NCBI GenBank assembly: GCA_028871475.1
Contig: JAGWMZ010000005.1
Coordinates: 1 to 64,000 of the forward strand
Origin: Sphingomonadales bacterium
Lineage (GTDB): Bacteria > Pseudomonadota > Alphaproteobacteria > Sphingomonadales > Sphingomonadaceae
Length of the DNA: 64,000 bases
Direction of reading: 5' to 3'
Part shown: positions 25,266 to 33,738 of the stretch, piece by piece
How the letters are laid out: each line of letters opens with the position of its first letter
Numbering within the stretch: the first letter of the stretch is position 1
Program-made: the position numbers and the translations under genes
The notes under the pieces: model-generated
Databases searched by the model: none
Seen by the model: the letters and a program-made list of their open reading frames with translations, nothing else
Told to the model about the DNA's origin: nothing

Positions 25266-25820
25266 ATGTCACATATTTCCGCGCCGAAGGGCCCTCCCAT
25301 CACCCGCATCACGGTCATGCAGGGGCAGGCCCGCGTCTCGGCCGGCCCGCGCGTCGAACTCTCGACCGTGCTGGGCAGCTGCGTCGCCACCTGCCTTTAC
25401 GACCCCGAGGTCGAGGTGGGCGGCATGAACCATTTCCTGCTGGCCGAGCCGCCGGCGGGCATGGCGACGGGCGACTTCGACGAGCATTACGGCGTCTATC
25501 TGATGGAACTGCTCATCAACGAGATGCTGGCCCATGGCGCCGCAAAGCCGCGCCTGCGCGCGCATCTTTACGGCGGAGCCAATCTCAATTCGGGCCTGGC
25601 CCGCATCGGCACGCGCAATGCCGAATTCGCCCGCCAGTTTCTGTCCGACGAGCGCATCACCGTGGTGCGCGAGGATCTGGGCGGCAGCCACGCGCGCCGG
25701 GTCGATTTCCGTCCCGCCCGTGGCCAGGTGCGTTGCCGCGCCGTTGAAACCACCATGGTTCCCGAAACCCGTCCCACGCCGCGTCCGATGGTTTCGCGCG
25801 GCGACGTCGAATTGTTCTGA
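25266..25820 (+). CDS. cheD: Chemoreceptor glutamine deamidase CheD
   Basis: CheD deamidates specific receptor glutamines and in many bacteria also tunes CheC. The protein is 184 aa from ATG 25266, with AGGGAG 7 bases upstream. The catalytic Cys 39 lies in STVLGSCVATCLYD and the catalytic His 56 in GGMNHFLL. The family pattern NARFVERFLAEE appears as NAEFARQFLSDE. No cheC is present in the window. The gene lies between cheB and cheY. Confidence 0.95.
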   Translation: MSHISAPKGPPITRITVMQGQARVSAGPRVELSTVLGSCVATCLYDPEVEVGGMNHFLLAEPPAGMATGDFDEHYGVYLMELLINEMLAHGAAKPRLRAHLYGGANLNSGLARIGTRNAEFARQFLSDERITVVREDLGGSHARRVDFRPARGQVRCRAVETTMVPETRPTPRPMVSRGDVELF

Positions 25821-25838
25821 AGGAAAGCGAGCACACCC

Positions 25839-26210
25839 ATGAACAAGAACACCCGCATTCTGACCGTCGACGACAGCGCCAGTATGCGCGCGCTGCTCAA
25901 CCACGCGCTGACCAGCCAGGGCTTCAACGTCGCCCAGGCCGAGGATGGTGAAGTGGCGCTGGAATGGCTGGCCATGAATGAGGTCGATGTGGTCATCACC
26001 GACATCAACATGCCCCGCCTCGATGGCTTTGGCCTGATCGAGAAGCTGCGCCAGGGCAACCGCCATCGCGATCGGCCGATTCTCGTGCTGACCACCGAAA
26101 GCAGCGAGGAAAAGAAGGCCCGCGCCCGCCAGGCCGGCGCCACGGGCTGGATCGTCAAGCCCTTTGACCCCGAGAAGCTGGTCGCCGCCGTGCGCCGCGT
26201 CGCCCATTGA
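25839..26210 (+). CDS. cheY: Chemotaxis response regulator CheY
   Basis: CheY is a single receiver domain of 123 aa that carries the signal from CheA to the motor switch. Acidic residues are at 11-12 (VDDSASMR), the phospho-Asp 55 is in TDINMPRLDG, the conserved Thr is in VLTTES and Lys 107 is in VKPFDPEKL. These are all intact, so it should be phosphorylatable. FliM in this window lacks the usual N-terminal CheY-binding peptide, so how this CheY reaches the switch is open. Confidence 0.95.
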   Translation: MNKNTRILTVDDSASMRALLNHALTSQGFNVAQAEDGEVALEWLAMNEVDVVITDINMPRLDGFGLIEKLRQGNRHRDRPILVLTTESSEEKKARARQAGATGWIVKPFDPEKLVAAVRRVAH

Positions 26211-26221
26211 AGGATACAACA

Positions 26222-26662
26222 ATGCACCGCGAACTCATTACTTTCGAAGTGGGCGGCCAGGTCTTTGGCCTCGACATCATGGCAATCCGCGAAATCCGCG
26301 CATGGACGCCGGCCACGCGCCTGCCGCGCGTGCCGCATTATGTGGCGGGCGTGGTCAATCTGCGCGGCACGGTGCTGCCGGTCATCGATCTGGCCGCGCG
26401 TCTTGGCTGGCAGCCGACCGAGCCGACCCCGCGCCACGCCATCATCGTGACGCAGACGGGTGGGAAGGCTTGCGGCCTCATCGTCGATTCGGTCAGCGAC
26501 ATCGTGACCCTGCCCGAGGATTCGCTGCAGCCCCCGCCGGTCACCGCCAATGATTCGATCATCTCCTTCCTCGAAGGTCTTGCCGCCATCGACGAACAGA
26601 TGGTGATGGTGCTCAATTTGCCCGCACTTGGCGATGGGCAGGACTTCGGCGAGGCAGCATGA
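26222..26662 (+). CDS. cheW: Chemotaxis coupling protein CheW
   Basis: CheW links chemoreceptors to CheA in the signalling array. The protein is 146 aa from ATG 26222, with AAGGA 7 bases upstream. It contains the family segments LITFEVGGQVFGLDIMAIREI, PHYVAGVVNLRGTVLPVIDLAARLG and CGLIVDSVSDIVTLPEDSLQPPP. The stop overlaps the next small gene by 4 bases. Confidence 0.96.
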   Translation: MHRELITFEVGGQVFGLDIMAIREIRAWTPATRLPRVPHYVAGVVNLRGTVLPVIDLAARLGWQPTEPTPRHAIIVTQTGGKACGLIVDSVSDIVTLPEDSLQPPPVTANDSIISFLEGLAAIDEQMVMVLNLPALGDGQDFGEAA

Positions 26663-26970
26663 GCAGCGACGCGCGCCCCATGTCCCGCCACATCGCCGCC
26701 CACCTGACGACGGTGGCCGATGTGCTGCAGGAACTGGCCGGCGAAATCGAGATGCTGGGGACCACGCTGTGCATGGATGCCGATGTGCTGGGACGGCATA
26801 TCGGCACGCTGCAATCGATCGACCTCATCGCGCAGAAGCAGCGTTGGCTCGCGACGCTGCTTCAGGCCGATTGCCCGCTCGATGCGGTGGACACGATTGG
26901 CGTGGAAACGCTCAAGGCCCGCTTTGCCCCGGCGCCCTCCCACGGCGCGGCGAGCGATCTGGCGTCCTGA
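26659..26970 (+). CDS. Small unknown protein at the end of the che operon
   Basis: This 103-aa protein has no motif I recognise. It is predicted all-helical, with two clear helices (SRHIAAHLTTVADVLQELAGEIEMLG and LIAQKQRWLATLLQA) and a disordered tail. The start overlaps the cheW stop (ATGA), so it is almost certainly translated with the operon. A helical adaptor or phosphatase-like role in chemotaxis is possible, but nothing in the sequence proves it. Confidence 0.7.
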   Translation: MSSDARPMSRHIAAHLTTVADVLQELAGEIEMLGTTLCMDADVLGRHIGTLQSIDLIAQKQRWLATLLQADCPLDAVDTIGVETLKARFAPAPSHGAASDLAS

Positions 26971-27088
26971 ACCGCGGAATCGTGCTGCGGCCGGCCTGAC
27001 GGAACCGCTGGCGAAACGCGCCGGGCCCGATCACGCGCGGTGCTCGTCGGCAGGCTCAGCGACACAGGTGCCAATGGCCACCCGAATT

Positions 27089-27125
27089 GGCCCCGGCAGA
27101 TCCCCCACGGTCCGCCGGGGCCTTT
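27089..27125 (+). terminator. Candidate terminator of the che operon
   Basis: GGCCCCGGC (27089-27097) and GCCGGGGCC (27114-27122) form a perfect 9-bp stem with a 16-base loop and are followed by TTT. It lies about 120 bases after the last che gene and just before a convergent gene. The U-run is short, so termination may be incomplete. Confidence 0.55.
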
Positions 27126-27143
27126 CAGTGTCATGCGCAGCGA

Positions 27144-27626
27144 TCAGTGCAGCATGACACCTTCCGGGCGAGCCCACATCTCGCCCGTAACGTCATTCGT
27201 GCCCATGGCCGGCCATGCGCTTGCCCGACTGGCGAGCGCCGCGGCCAGCGCCGAGATCAGCGCCAGGGCCGGGCTGTGCGCCTGAATGGTCACTTCCTCA
27301 TCCATGCCGGGCAACATCACCGTGGCCATGCTGCCCCCTTCGCATGCGCGGCTGACCATATAACTGCCGCCCTCGGGCACCAGCGCCATGGCGGCGCTGT
27401 CATGGGCGCCCGCCGCCAGCAGGGCCTCGAAACGCGCCAATGGCGGCAGATGGGCCGACAGGGGATGGCTCGCCGCCGGCAGGCTGGCCAACAGCCCGTG
27501 CCCAAGGCGCAGATAGGCATCTTCCTGCCCACAGGCGGCATTGGCGCTTTCCTGGCACAATTGGGCAAGGCGCAGGCGCCATTCGCCGGGCGTCATGGTC
27601 AGGGCTGCATAGGCGGTGCGTGTCAT
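27144..27626 (-). CDS. Unknown protein
   Basis: I do not recognise this 160-aa protein. The start at ATG 27626 has GAGGAT 7 bases upstream. The sequence is Ala/Leu-rich and soluble, with no signal peptide, and has helical stretches (GEWRLRLAQLCQESANAACGQE, then ARFEALLAAGAHDSAAMALVP) and some beta content in the middle. It is convergent with the che operon and divergent from the sugar permease. Codon use looks like its neighbours. The coding call rests on the ribosome site and protein-like composition. Confidence 0.6.
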   Translation of the reverse strand: MTRTAYAALTMTPGEWRLRLAQLCQESANAACGQEDAYLRLGHGLLASLPAASHPLSAHLPPLARFEALLAAGAHDSAAMALVPEGGSYMVSRACEGGSMATVMLPGMDEEVTIQAHSPALALISALAAALASRASAWPAMGTNDVTGEMWARPEGVMLH

Positions 27627-27879
27627 CGGTTGATCCTCGTCAGACCCCGAGCATGTCGCCGAAGCGGGCACGCGAGCAACATGACCCGCACCGCAACCAG
27701 TCGGAATCATGCCCCGTTTCGGGACAATGCCATGCGAACGAAAGGATGCGGCGGATTATTGTACGAGAACGGCACAGTTCGCGGCGCAATTGCAAAGCGG
27801 GCATCATCCGTGAAATTACGGGCGATAAGGCCCTTTCCCTAAGGCTTTTTCCGTGAGGCGACGCTCCGAGTCGGCGATC

Positions 27880-27902
27880 AATGCAAACGATTGTTGCAAT
27901 CC
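27880..27902. promoter_or_regulatory. LacI-type operator copy 1 (permease promoter)
   Basis: The core TGCAAACGATTGTTGCA lies within a 23-base sequence that occurs again, without any change, at 31509-31531. The inner CAAACGATTG has the central CG and near-symmetry typical of LacI/PurR-family operators, and the outer TGCAA and TTGCA arms add symmetry. A LacI-family gene lies in the same locus (33739-34740). Confidence 0.75.
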
Positions 27903-27922
27903 CTCTCCGCCATGGCTAGAAT
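27894..27922 (+). promoter_or_regulatory. Sigma-70-type promoter of the sugar operon
   Basis: TTGCAA at 27894-27899, a 17-base spacer and TAGAAT at 27917-27922 give a good housekeeping promoter. The -35 box lies inside the operator, so a bound repressor would block polymerase. It precedes the permease start at 28002. Confidence 0.65.
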
Positions 27923-28001
27923 GCCCCCAAGAGCACGGTATGACACAGGCACGCCTTCGGGCATGATGGCCACCGACCGCGCCCCGGGGGGAAGAGACGT
28001 C

Positions 28002-29426
28002 ATGGGCCAATCCATATCCGCCAGCGATCTAGCCGTGATCCTGCACGCCAATACGCCGCCCACCAAGCCGCGTCTCTCGCTGCTGCGCATCATCGAGATG
28101 AATCTCGGCTTTTTGGGTCTGCAATTCAGCTTTGGTCTGCAACAGGGCAATATGGTGCCCATCTATTCCTGGCTGGGCGCGGATGAGGCGCATCTGCCCA
28201 TATTGCAACTGGCCGGGCCGATGACGGGCCTGCTCATCCAGCCGCTGATCGGCGCCCTGTCGGACCGCACCTCGACCCGCATCGGTCGCCGCACGCCCTA
28301 TTTCCTGGTGGGCGCGGTGATGTGCTCGCTGGGTCTGCTGGCCATGCCCCATTCGGTCAGCATCCTGATGGCGGCCAGCCTGCTCTGGCTGCTGGACGCC
28401 GGCAACAACATCACCATGGAGCCCTATCGCGCCTATGTGTCAGACCGGCTGAATGCCGACCAGCATGCCATCGGCTTTCTCAGCCAGAGCGCTTTTACAG
28501 GTCTGGCGCAATGTCTGGCGTTCCTCACGCCCTCCATCCTGGTCTATTGGCTGGGCTTTGACCGCAATGCGGTGGACGCGCACAACATTCCCACCATCAC
28601 CCATATCAGCTTCCTGATCGGCGCGGTGCTCTCGATCAGCACCATCCTGTGGTCGGTGCTGCGCGTGCCGGAACTGCCCATCTCGCCTCAGGAGCAGGAG
28701 CGCATCGCTGCAGCGCCCCGTTCGGCCGCGGCCACGCTGGGCGAGATCCGCGGCGCCATCCTCACCATGCCGCGCGCCATGCGCCAGATGGCCTGGATGA
28801 GCCTGTTCCAATGGTATGCCTTTTCCATTTACTGGTCCTATGGCGCGCTGTCCATCGGACGCACCGCCTATGCCACCACCGACAAGGCCAGCCCGGCCTT
28901 TCGCGATGCCGTGTTGGCGACGCAGCAACTGGGCGCCTTTTACAATCTCATCGGCTTTGTCGCTGCCTTTGCCATGGTGCCGGTGGCGCGGCGGCTGGGG
29001 GCGGCCAAGGTGCATATGGGCTGCCTCGCGCTCTGCGGATTGGGCCTGCTCTATCTGCCGCAGGTGGGCATGGCACAGGGCGCTGCCCCGGCGTTGTTCC
29101 ATGCCCTCGCCATGCCCGAACTGGGCCAGCATCTGGCGCTGATGATCCCCGCCTTCGGGCTGGGCCTGGGCTGGGCCAGCATCATGGGCAATCCCTATGT
29201 CATCCTGGCCGGCTCCATCCCGGCGGAGCGCACGGGCGTTTACATGGGCATTTTCAACATGATGATCGTGCTGCCCATGATCCTCAATTCACTGACCTTC
29301 GGCTGGATCTATCACCATCTGCTGGACGGTGATCCGCGCATGGCGATCATGGCGGCGGGCGTGCTGCTGCTCTGCGCCTCGGCCACCATGCTGCGGGTCA
29401 AATCACCCATGGTGGCCAAGGCATGA
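28002..29426 (+). CDS. Sucrose-type MFS sugar transporter
   Basis: This inner-membrane sugar/proton symporter is 474 aa, from ATG 28002 with a GAAGAG ribosome site. About twelve hydrophobic helices are visible. The loop after helix 2 reads SDRTSTRIGRRTPYFL, matching the 'SDR..s..GRR.P' motif of the plant SUC/SLC45 sucrose transporters and of bacterial SuxC-like permeases. The GNPYVILAGSIPAERTGVYMGIFNMMI segment also fits. The neighbours (alpha-galactosidase, GH68, fructokinase) point to sucrose or a raffinose-family sugar as substrate. Its stop overlaps the GH36 start. Confidence 0.88.
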   Translation: MGQSISASDLAVILHANTPPTKPRLSLLRIIEMNLGFLGLQFSFGLQQGNMVPIYSWLGADEAHLPILQLAGPMTGLLIQPLIGALSDRTSTRIGRRTPYFLVGAVMCSLGLLAMPHSVSILMAASLLWLLDAGNNITMEPYRAYVSDRLNADQHAIGFLSQSAFTGLAQCLAFLTPSILVYWLGFDRNAVDAHNIPTITHISFLIGAVLSISTILWSVLRVPELPISPQEQERIAAAPRSAAATLGEIRGAILTMPRAMRQMAWMSLFQWYAFSIYWSYGALSIGRTAYATTDKASPAFRDAVLATQQLGAFYNLIGFVAAFAMVPVARRLGAAKVHMGCLALCGLGLLYLPQVGMAQGAAPALFHALAMPELGQHLALMIPAFGLGLGWASIMGNPYVILAGSIPAERTGVYMGIFNMMIVLPMILNSLTFGWIYHHLLDGDPRMAIMAAGVLLLCASATMLRVKSPMVAKA

Positions 29427-31468
29427 ACTGGGCCATCCTGCATTCCCCTGCCTGCACCGCCATTTGGGAGGTGCATGAGGATGAGGCCCCGCTCTGGCGC
29501 TATTGGGGGCCGCGCCTGCCTGATGGGGCCCTGCCGCCCTGCCCCCTGCGCGCGGAACGCCCCGAGCCGAGCTTTTCGCTGCATCATGACGTGCCACTCA
29601 GCCTGTTCCCCGGCATCGGCATGGGCTGGTTTGGCGTGCCCGCCCTTGCCGCCCACCGCGCCGGGGCCGATTGGACCCATGCCGCCACGGCCTGCCGGGT
29701 TGAAACCGTCAGTGCCGACACGCTGCGCTTTCACCTGCGCGACGATGTGGCAGGACTTGCCATCGCCATCACCGCCCGGCTTGATCCCGCCACCGATACA
29801 TTGACCCTTGCCACCACGCTGACCAATGCGGGCGTTACGGTGCTGGATGTCGCCACGCTGGCCGCGGCCTGCCTGCCGCTGCCGCCCGATGCCGAAGAGG
29901 TGCTGTCCTATACCGGGCGGCACAACAGCGAATTTATCGCCATTACCGATACGCTTACCCGCTCAGGCTGGCGGCGCGAAAACCGGCGCGGGCTGACCAG
30001 CCATGACTGTTTTCCCGGCGCCATCGTCACCTGCGCCGATGGCACGGCCTATGGCGCGCAGATCGCCTGGAGCGGCAACCATGCCCAGTCGATCGACTGG
30101 ATCGACGATGGCCGCCGCCAATGGCTGCTGGGCGAGACCTATGCGCCAGGCGAAATCCGTCTCGCACCAGGCGAAAGCATCACCACGCCCGAGGTGCTGG
30201 CCACCGTATCGGCGCAAGGCATGGATGGCGTGAACCAGGCCTTCCACCGCGCCATCCGCGCGCGGATCGTCTGGCCGGGCGGCGCGATGGCGCCCCGCAA
30301 AGTCCATCTCAACACATGGGAAGGTTTTTACTTCGACCATGACCTTGCCTCGCTGAAGGATCTGGCCAATGCCGCCGCGCAAGTGGGCATCGAGCGTTTC
30401 GTGCTCGACGATGGCTGGTTTGCCGGGCGTGACGATGACACGTCCAGCCTTGGCGACTGGTGGCCCGATCCCGCCAAATACCCCGAAGGGCTGGCGCCGC
30501 TGGCCCGGCATGTCATCGGACTTGGCATGGATTTCGGCCTGTGGGTCGAGCCGGAAATGGTCAATCCGGACAGCGATCTCTATCGCGCCCATCCCGATTG
30601 GGCGCTGCATGTCGATGGCCGCCCCCTGCTGGCCGCGCGCAACCAGCTGGTGCTCGACATGAGCCTGCCGCAGGTGCGCGATTACCTGTTCGAGGCGATC
30701 ACCGCGCTGCTTGGCACACTGCCCATTGCCTATCTCAAATGGGACCATAACCGCGACCTGACCCATGCCGGCAACCGGGCCAGCTTTCGCGCGCAGGTGC
30801 TGGGCACCTATACTCTGATGGCGCGGCTGCGCGCGGCATTTCCGGCGGTGGAGATCGAAAGCTGCGCCGGTGGCGGCGGGCGGATCGACGCGGGCGTGAT
30901 CGCGCATACCCATCGTTTCTGGACCAGCGACTGCATCGATGCGATCAGCCGGGTGAACATCCAGCGCGGCTTTCTGCGCTTCATGCCGCCCGAGCTGATG
31001 GGCAGCCATGTCGGCGCCTGTCCGGCCCATTCGACGGGCCGCATGCAATCCATGGCGTTTCGCAGCGGCGTGGCGCTGCCCGGCCATTTCGGGGTGGAGC
31101 TGGACCTGCGCCAGTTGAGCAAGGCCGACCGCGCGGAGCTGGGCCAGGCGATCACCCGTTACAAAACATGGCGCGACCGCTTTCATCACGGCCTTGTCTG
31201 GCAGGGCGAGGCCGATGACCATGTCGTGTGGCAAGCCCATGGACAGCCGCATGACCTGCTGCTGCACGCGACGCGCTTTGCCCCCACCAGCTGGCGCCAT
31301 GCGCCGCATCTGCGCCTGCCGATGCTGGACCCGACGCGCCGCTATCGCGTGACCCCCGAACATGGCGAGGGCCAGGAGATCGCCGGCAGTTGGCTGATGC
31401 GCGTGGGTCTGGCCCTGCCGCCCATGCCGGGCGAGGCCGTGCTCATTTACACGATCACCGCGATCTGA
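29423..31468 (+). CDS. GH36 alpha-galactosidase
   Basis: This glycosidase (681 aa) removes alpha-1,6-linked galactose from sugars such as raffinose, stachyose or melibiose. It has an N-terminal beta-sandwich domain, a catalytic TIM barrel and a C-terminal beta domain, as in GH36. The nucleophile is Asp 441 in YLKWDHNRD and the acid/base is Asp 503 in WTSDCIDA. The SCAGGGGRID segment lies between them and FVLDDGWF is upstream. There is no signal peptide, so it acts in the cytoplasm on imported sugar. It is translationally coupled to the permease (ATGA overlap). Confidence 0.93.
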   Translation: MNWAILHSPACTAIWEVHEDEAPLWRYWGPRLPDGALPPCPLRAERPEPSFSLHHDVPLSLFPGIGMGWFGVPALAAHRAGADWTHAATACRVETVSADTLRFHLRDDVAGLAIAITARLDPATDTLTLATTLTNAGVTVLDVATLAAACLPLPPDAEEVLSYTGRHNSEFIAITDTLTRSGWRRENRRGLTSHDCFPGAIVTCADGTAYGAQIAWSGNHAQSIDWIDDGRRQWLLGETYAPGEIRLAPGESITTPEVLATVSAQGMDGVNQAFHRAIRARIVWPGGAMAPRKVHLNTWEGFYFDHDLASLKDLANAAAQVGIERFVLDDGWFAGRDDDTSSLGDWWPDPAKYPEGLAPLARHVIGLGMDFGLWVEPEMVNPDSDLYRAHPDWALHVDGRPLLAARNQLVLDMSLPQVRDYLFEAITALLGTLPIAYLKWDHNRDLTHAGNRASFRAQVLGTYTLMARLRAAFPAVEIESCAGGGGRIDAGVIAHTHRFWTSDCIDAISRVNIQRGFLRFMPPELMGSHVGACPAHSTGRMQSMAFRSGVALPGHFGVELDLRQLSKADRAELGQAITRYKTWRDRFHHGLVWQGEADDHVVWQAHGQPHDLLLHATRFAPTSWRHAPHLRLPMLDPTRRYRVTPEHGEGQEIAGSWLMRVGLALPPMPGEAVLIYTITAI

Positions 31469-31508
31469 CGCCAGGATGCGACACCTGAGCCGCCACACAC
31501 CGCCCATG

Positions 31509-31531
31509 AATGCAAACGATTGTTGCAATCC
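31509..31531. promoter_or_regulatory. LacI-type operator copy 2 (GH68 promoter)
   Basis: This is an exact second copy of the 23-base operator region seen at 27880-27902, placed between the GH36 and GH68 genes. It implies that the downstream pair has its own repressor-controlled promoter and is not only read through from the permease. Confidence 0.75.
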
Positions 31532-31551
31532 ATCAATTTCGCCTCTATGAA
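31523..31551 (+). promoter_or_regulatory. Sigma-70-type promoter for GH68 and fructokinase
   Basis: TTGCAA at 31523-31528, a 17-base spacer and TATGAA at 31546-31551 repeat the layout found upstream of the permease, with the -35 box again inside the operator. The -10 box matches consensus at 4 of 6 positions. Confidence 0.55.
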
Positions 31552-31584
31552 CGAGACAAATCCATGAAAACGGCAGAGGAACCC

Positions 31585-32778
31585 ATGACCAGCAAGGCTG
31601 AAGCAGCCTCATCCTCGCCATGGCTGGCCGCCCATGTCGCCGCCATCGACGCGATGCCGGCCGATGCCCGCGCGATCGCCACGATCCCGCCGATTGATCC
31701 TGCCACACTGGCCGCCATCCTGCCGGGCATCGACCTGTGGGATCTGTGGCCCTTGCAGAATGCCGATGGCAGCACGGCGCTGATCGATGGCGCCTCGCTG
31801 TGGTTCGTCCTCTCCGCCCCGGCCCTGCCCGACCCGGAAGAGCGCCACCACATCGCCCGCATCCGCCTGATGAGCCATCGCGACGGGGCATGGCACGACT
31901 GCGGCAACGCCCTGCCCGACGGGCTCAATCCCGGCAGTCGCGAATGGGCGGGCAGCGCGCTGTTCCGCCCTGAAACGGGCAAGGTGACGCTGTTCTACAC
32001 CGTGGCCGGATGGTCAGGCGAGGCCAAGCCCAGCTTTGCCCAGCGGCTCTTTGCCACCACCGGCGACCTGCTGATCGCCGATGGCCGGCCCCGCATCGCC
32101 AACTGGTCAACGCCGGCCGAGCTGTTCGAGGCGGACCAGGACCATTACACGCTGGTCAACCAGCGCGAAGGCGCCCCCGGCTTCATCAAGGGCTTTCGCG
32201 ATCCGGCCCATATGCGCGACAGCGATGGCACGACATGGATGCTGTTTACCGGATCGCTGGCGCAATCCACCCATGCCTTCAATGGCTGCATCGGCATCGC
32301 CCGCGCGCAGGATGAGAGCCTGACACGCTGGACACTCATGCCCCCGCTCGTGTCGGCCGACGGGCTCAACAATGAGCTGGAACGGCCGGTGATGATCCTG
32401 CGCGACGGGCGTTATTACCTCTTCTGGTCGACCCAGCGGAAAGTCTTTTCGCCCGCTGGCCCCAGCGGCCCCAACGGGCTCTATGGCATGGTAGCCGACA
32501 GCATCCTTGGCCCCTTTGAGCCCCTCAACGGCACGGGTCTGGTGGCGGGCAATCCGCCGGAGACGCCCTATCAGGCCTATAGCTGGTGGGTCGATGCGCA
32601 GCTTTGCGTGCATGGTTTTGCCGATCTGCCGGGCGTTCCTGTCGACGGACAGGTGAATGAGGCGTCATGGCGCCGCGCGCATTTCACCGGAACACCGGCT
32701 CCCCTCTTCCGTATCGCGCTCGACGGCGCGCGTGCCTGGGTGGAAAGCGGGATTGAGCCTGCCGCCGCCCACGGCTAG
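31585..32778 (+). CDS. GH68 levansucrase/invertase-family enzyme, no signal peptide
   Basis: GH68 enzymes cleave sucrose, releasing glucose and passing fructose to water or to a growing fructan. The protein is 397 aa from ATG 31585, preceded by AGAGGA; ATG 31564 (404 aa) is also possible. The catalytic triad of five-bladed propeller enzymes is visible: nucleophile Asp 53 in DLWDLW, the stabilising Asp 206 in GFRDP and acid/base Glu 266 in ELERP. REWAGSALF and YQAYSWWV are further family motifs. No secretion signal is seen, so with the upstream permease it probably acts as an intracellular sucrose hydrolase. Some levansucrases are exported without a classical signal, which remains an alternative. 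Confidence 0.9.
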   Translation: MTSKAEAASSSPWLAAHVAAIDAMPADARAIATIPPIDPATLAAILPGIDLWDLWPLQNADGSTALIDGASLWFVLSAPALPDPEERHHIARIRLMSHRDGAWHDCGNALPDGLNPGSREWAGSALFRPETGKVTLFYTVAGWSGEAKPSFAQRLFATTGDLLIADGRPRIANWSTPAELFEADQDHYTLVNQREGAPGFIKGFRDPAHMRDSDGTTWMLFTGSLAQSTHAFNGCIGIARAQDESLTRWTLMPPLVSADGLNNELERPVMILRDGRYYLFWSTQRKVFSPAGPSGPNGLYGMVADSILGPFEPLNGTGLVAGNPPETPYQAYSWWVDAQLCVHGFADLPGVPVDGQVNEASWRRAHFTGTPAPLFRIALDGARAWVESGIEPAAAHG

Positions 32779-32805
32779 GTTGGGCCCCAAGGAGAGTTTG
32801 ACCCG

Positions 32806-33684
32806 ATGGCTCACTATGGATTGATCGAGGCCGGCGGCACGAAGTTCGTGCTGGGCATCGCGGATGAAACGCGCAACATTGCGGCGCGCCACCAGGTGCC
32901 CACCACCACGCCGCAGGAAACGCTGCCCGCCTGCATCGACTGGTTTCGTCAGCAGGGGCTGAGCAACCCGGCGGCCATGGGCATCGCCAGCTTTGGCCCG
33001 CTCGACCTTGACCGCGCCTCGCCCAGCTGGGGCCACATCACCCGCACGCCCAAGCCGCATTGGGCCGGCACCGATCTGGTCACGCCTTTTGCCGAGGCTT
33101 TCGGCTGCCCGGTGGCGATCGATACCGATGTCAACGGCGCAGCGCTTTCGGAGCATCGCTGGGGCGCGGGGGTGGGCTTCAGCTCGCTGCTCTACCTCAC
33201 CATCGGCACCGGCATCGGCGGCGGCTTTGTCGGGGCCGACGGACGGCTGCTGCGCGGGCTTTCGCATCCCGAGATGGGCCATATCCGCGTGCCGCGCCAC
33301 GCGCAGGACCATAATTACGCCGGTTTCTGCCCCTTCCATGGCGATTGCCTCGAAGGGCTGACGGCAGGGCCCGCGGTCAAGGGCCGCTGGGGGGCCTCGC
33401 TCTCCGACCTGCCTGCCGATCACCCGGCCCCGGGTATCATCGCCTGGTACCTGGGGCAGGCCATCTGCACCTTTCAGGCCATCATGGAACCCGCGCGCAT
33501 CGTGCTGGGCGGCGGGGTGATGCATGCGCCCGGCATTCTCGACAAGATCCGCAAGGCGGCCAGCGAGGCCGGTGCGGGCTATTTCGTCGGCAATCCGCAG
33601 GATCTGGTGGTGCCCCCCGCACTGGGCGACAATGCCGGCCTGCTGGGTGCGCTGGCGCTGGCCATGGACGAAGCCGATGGATGA
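32806..33684 (+). CDS. ROK-family fructokinase
   Basis: The enzyme (292 aa) phosphorylates fructose, the expected product of the GH68 enzyme, to fructose 6-phosphate. The N-terminal phosphate loop is IEAGGTKFVLGI, and the glucokinase-like TIGTGIGGGFV follows. The zinc-binding region HPEMGHIRVPRHAQD...GFCPFHGDCLEGL has the His and three Cys of ROK kinases and resembles the Zymomonas-type fructokinases. It lies 27 bases after the GH68 stop with GGAGAG upstream, so the two are co-transcribed. Confidence 0.9.
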   Translation: MAHYGLIEAGGTKFVLGIADETRNIAARHQVPTTTPQETLPACIDWFRQQGLSNPAAMGIASFGPLDLDRASPSWGHITRTPKPHWAGTDLVTPFAEAFGCPVAIDTDVNGAALSEHRWGAGVGFSSLLYLTIGTGIGGGFVGADGRLLRGLSHPEMGHIRVPRHAQDHNYAGFCPFHGDCLEGLTAGPAVKGRWGASLSDLPADHPAPGIIAWYLGQAICTFQAIMEPARIVLGGGVMHAPGILDKIRKAASEAGAGYFVGNPQDLVVPPALGDNAGLLGALALAMDEADG

Positions 33685-33686
33685 GA

Positions 33687-33711
33687 CGGGCGGCGCCTGA
33701 GCCACCGCCCG
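33687..33711. terminator. Hairpin between convergent fructokinase and lacI genes
   Basis: CGGGCGG (33687-33693) and CCGCCCG (33705-33711) pair around an 11-base loop, right after the fructokinase stop and 28 bases before the convergent regulator stop. There is no U-run, so it may act only as a weak or Rho-assisted stop. Confidence 0.4.
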
Positions 33712-33738
33712 ATCAGCCCGCGCGGTTTCAGGGAGGTT

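Larger units (their letters stand above)
27627..28001. other. Control region upstream of the sugar permease
   Basis: This 375-base region lies between a minus-strand unknown gene and the sucrose-type permease. It holds the operator/promoter at 27881-27922. Between 27630 and 27880 no gene or clear element is seen. The permease leader from the predicted promoter would be about 75 bases. Confidence 0.6.

Noticed and set aside
29963..31891. Minus-strand open frame of 642 codons opposite GH36 and the GH68 promoter
   Set aside because: It overlaps a clear GH36 enzyme and the operator region and shows no domain.
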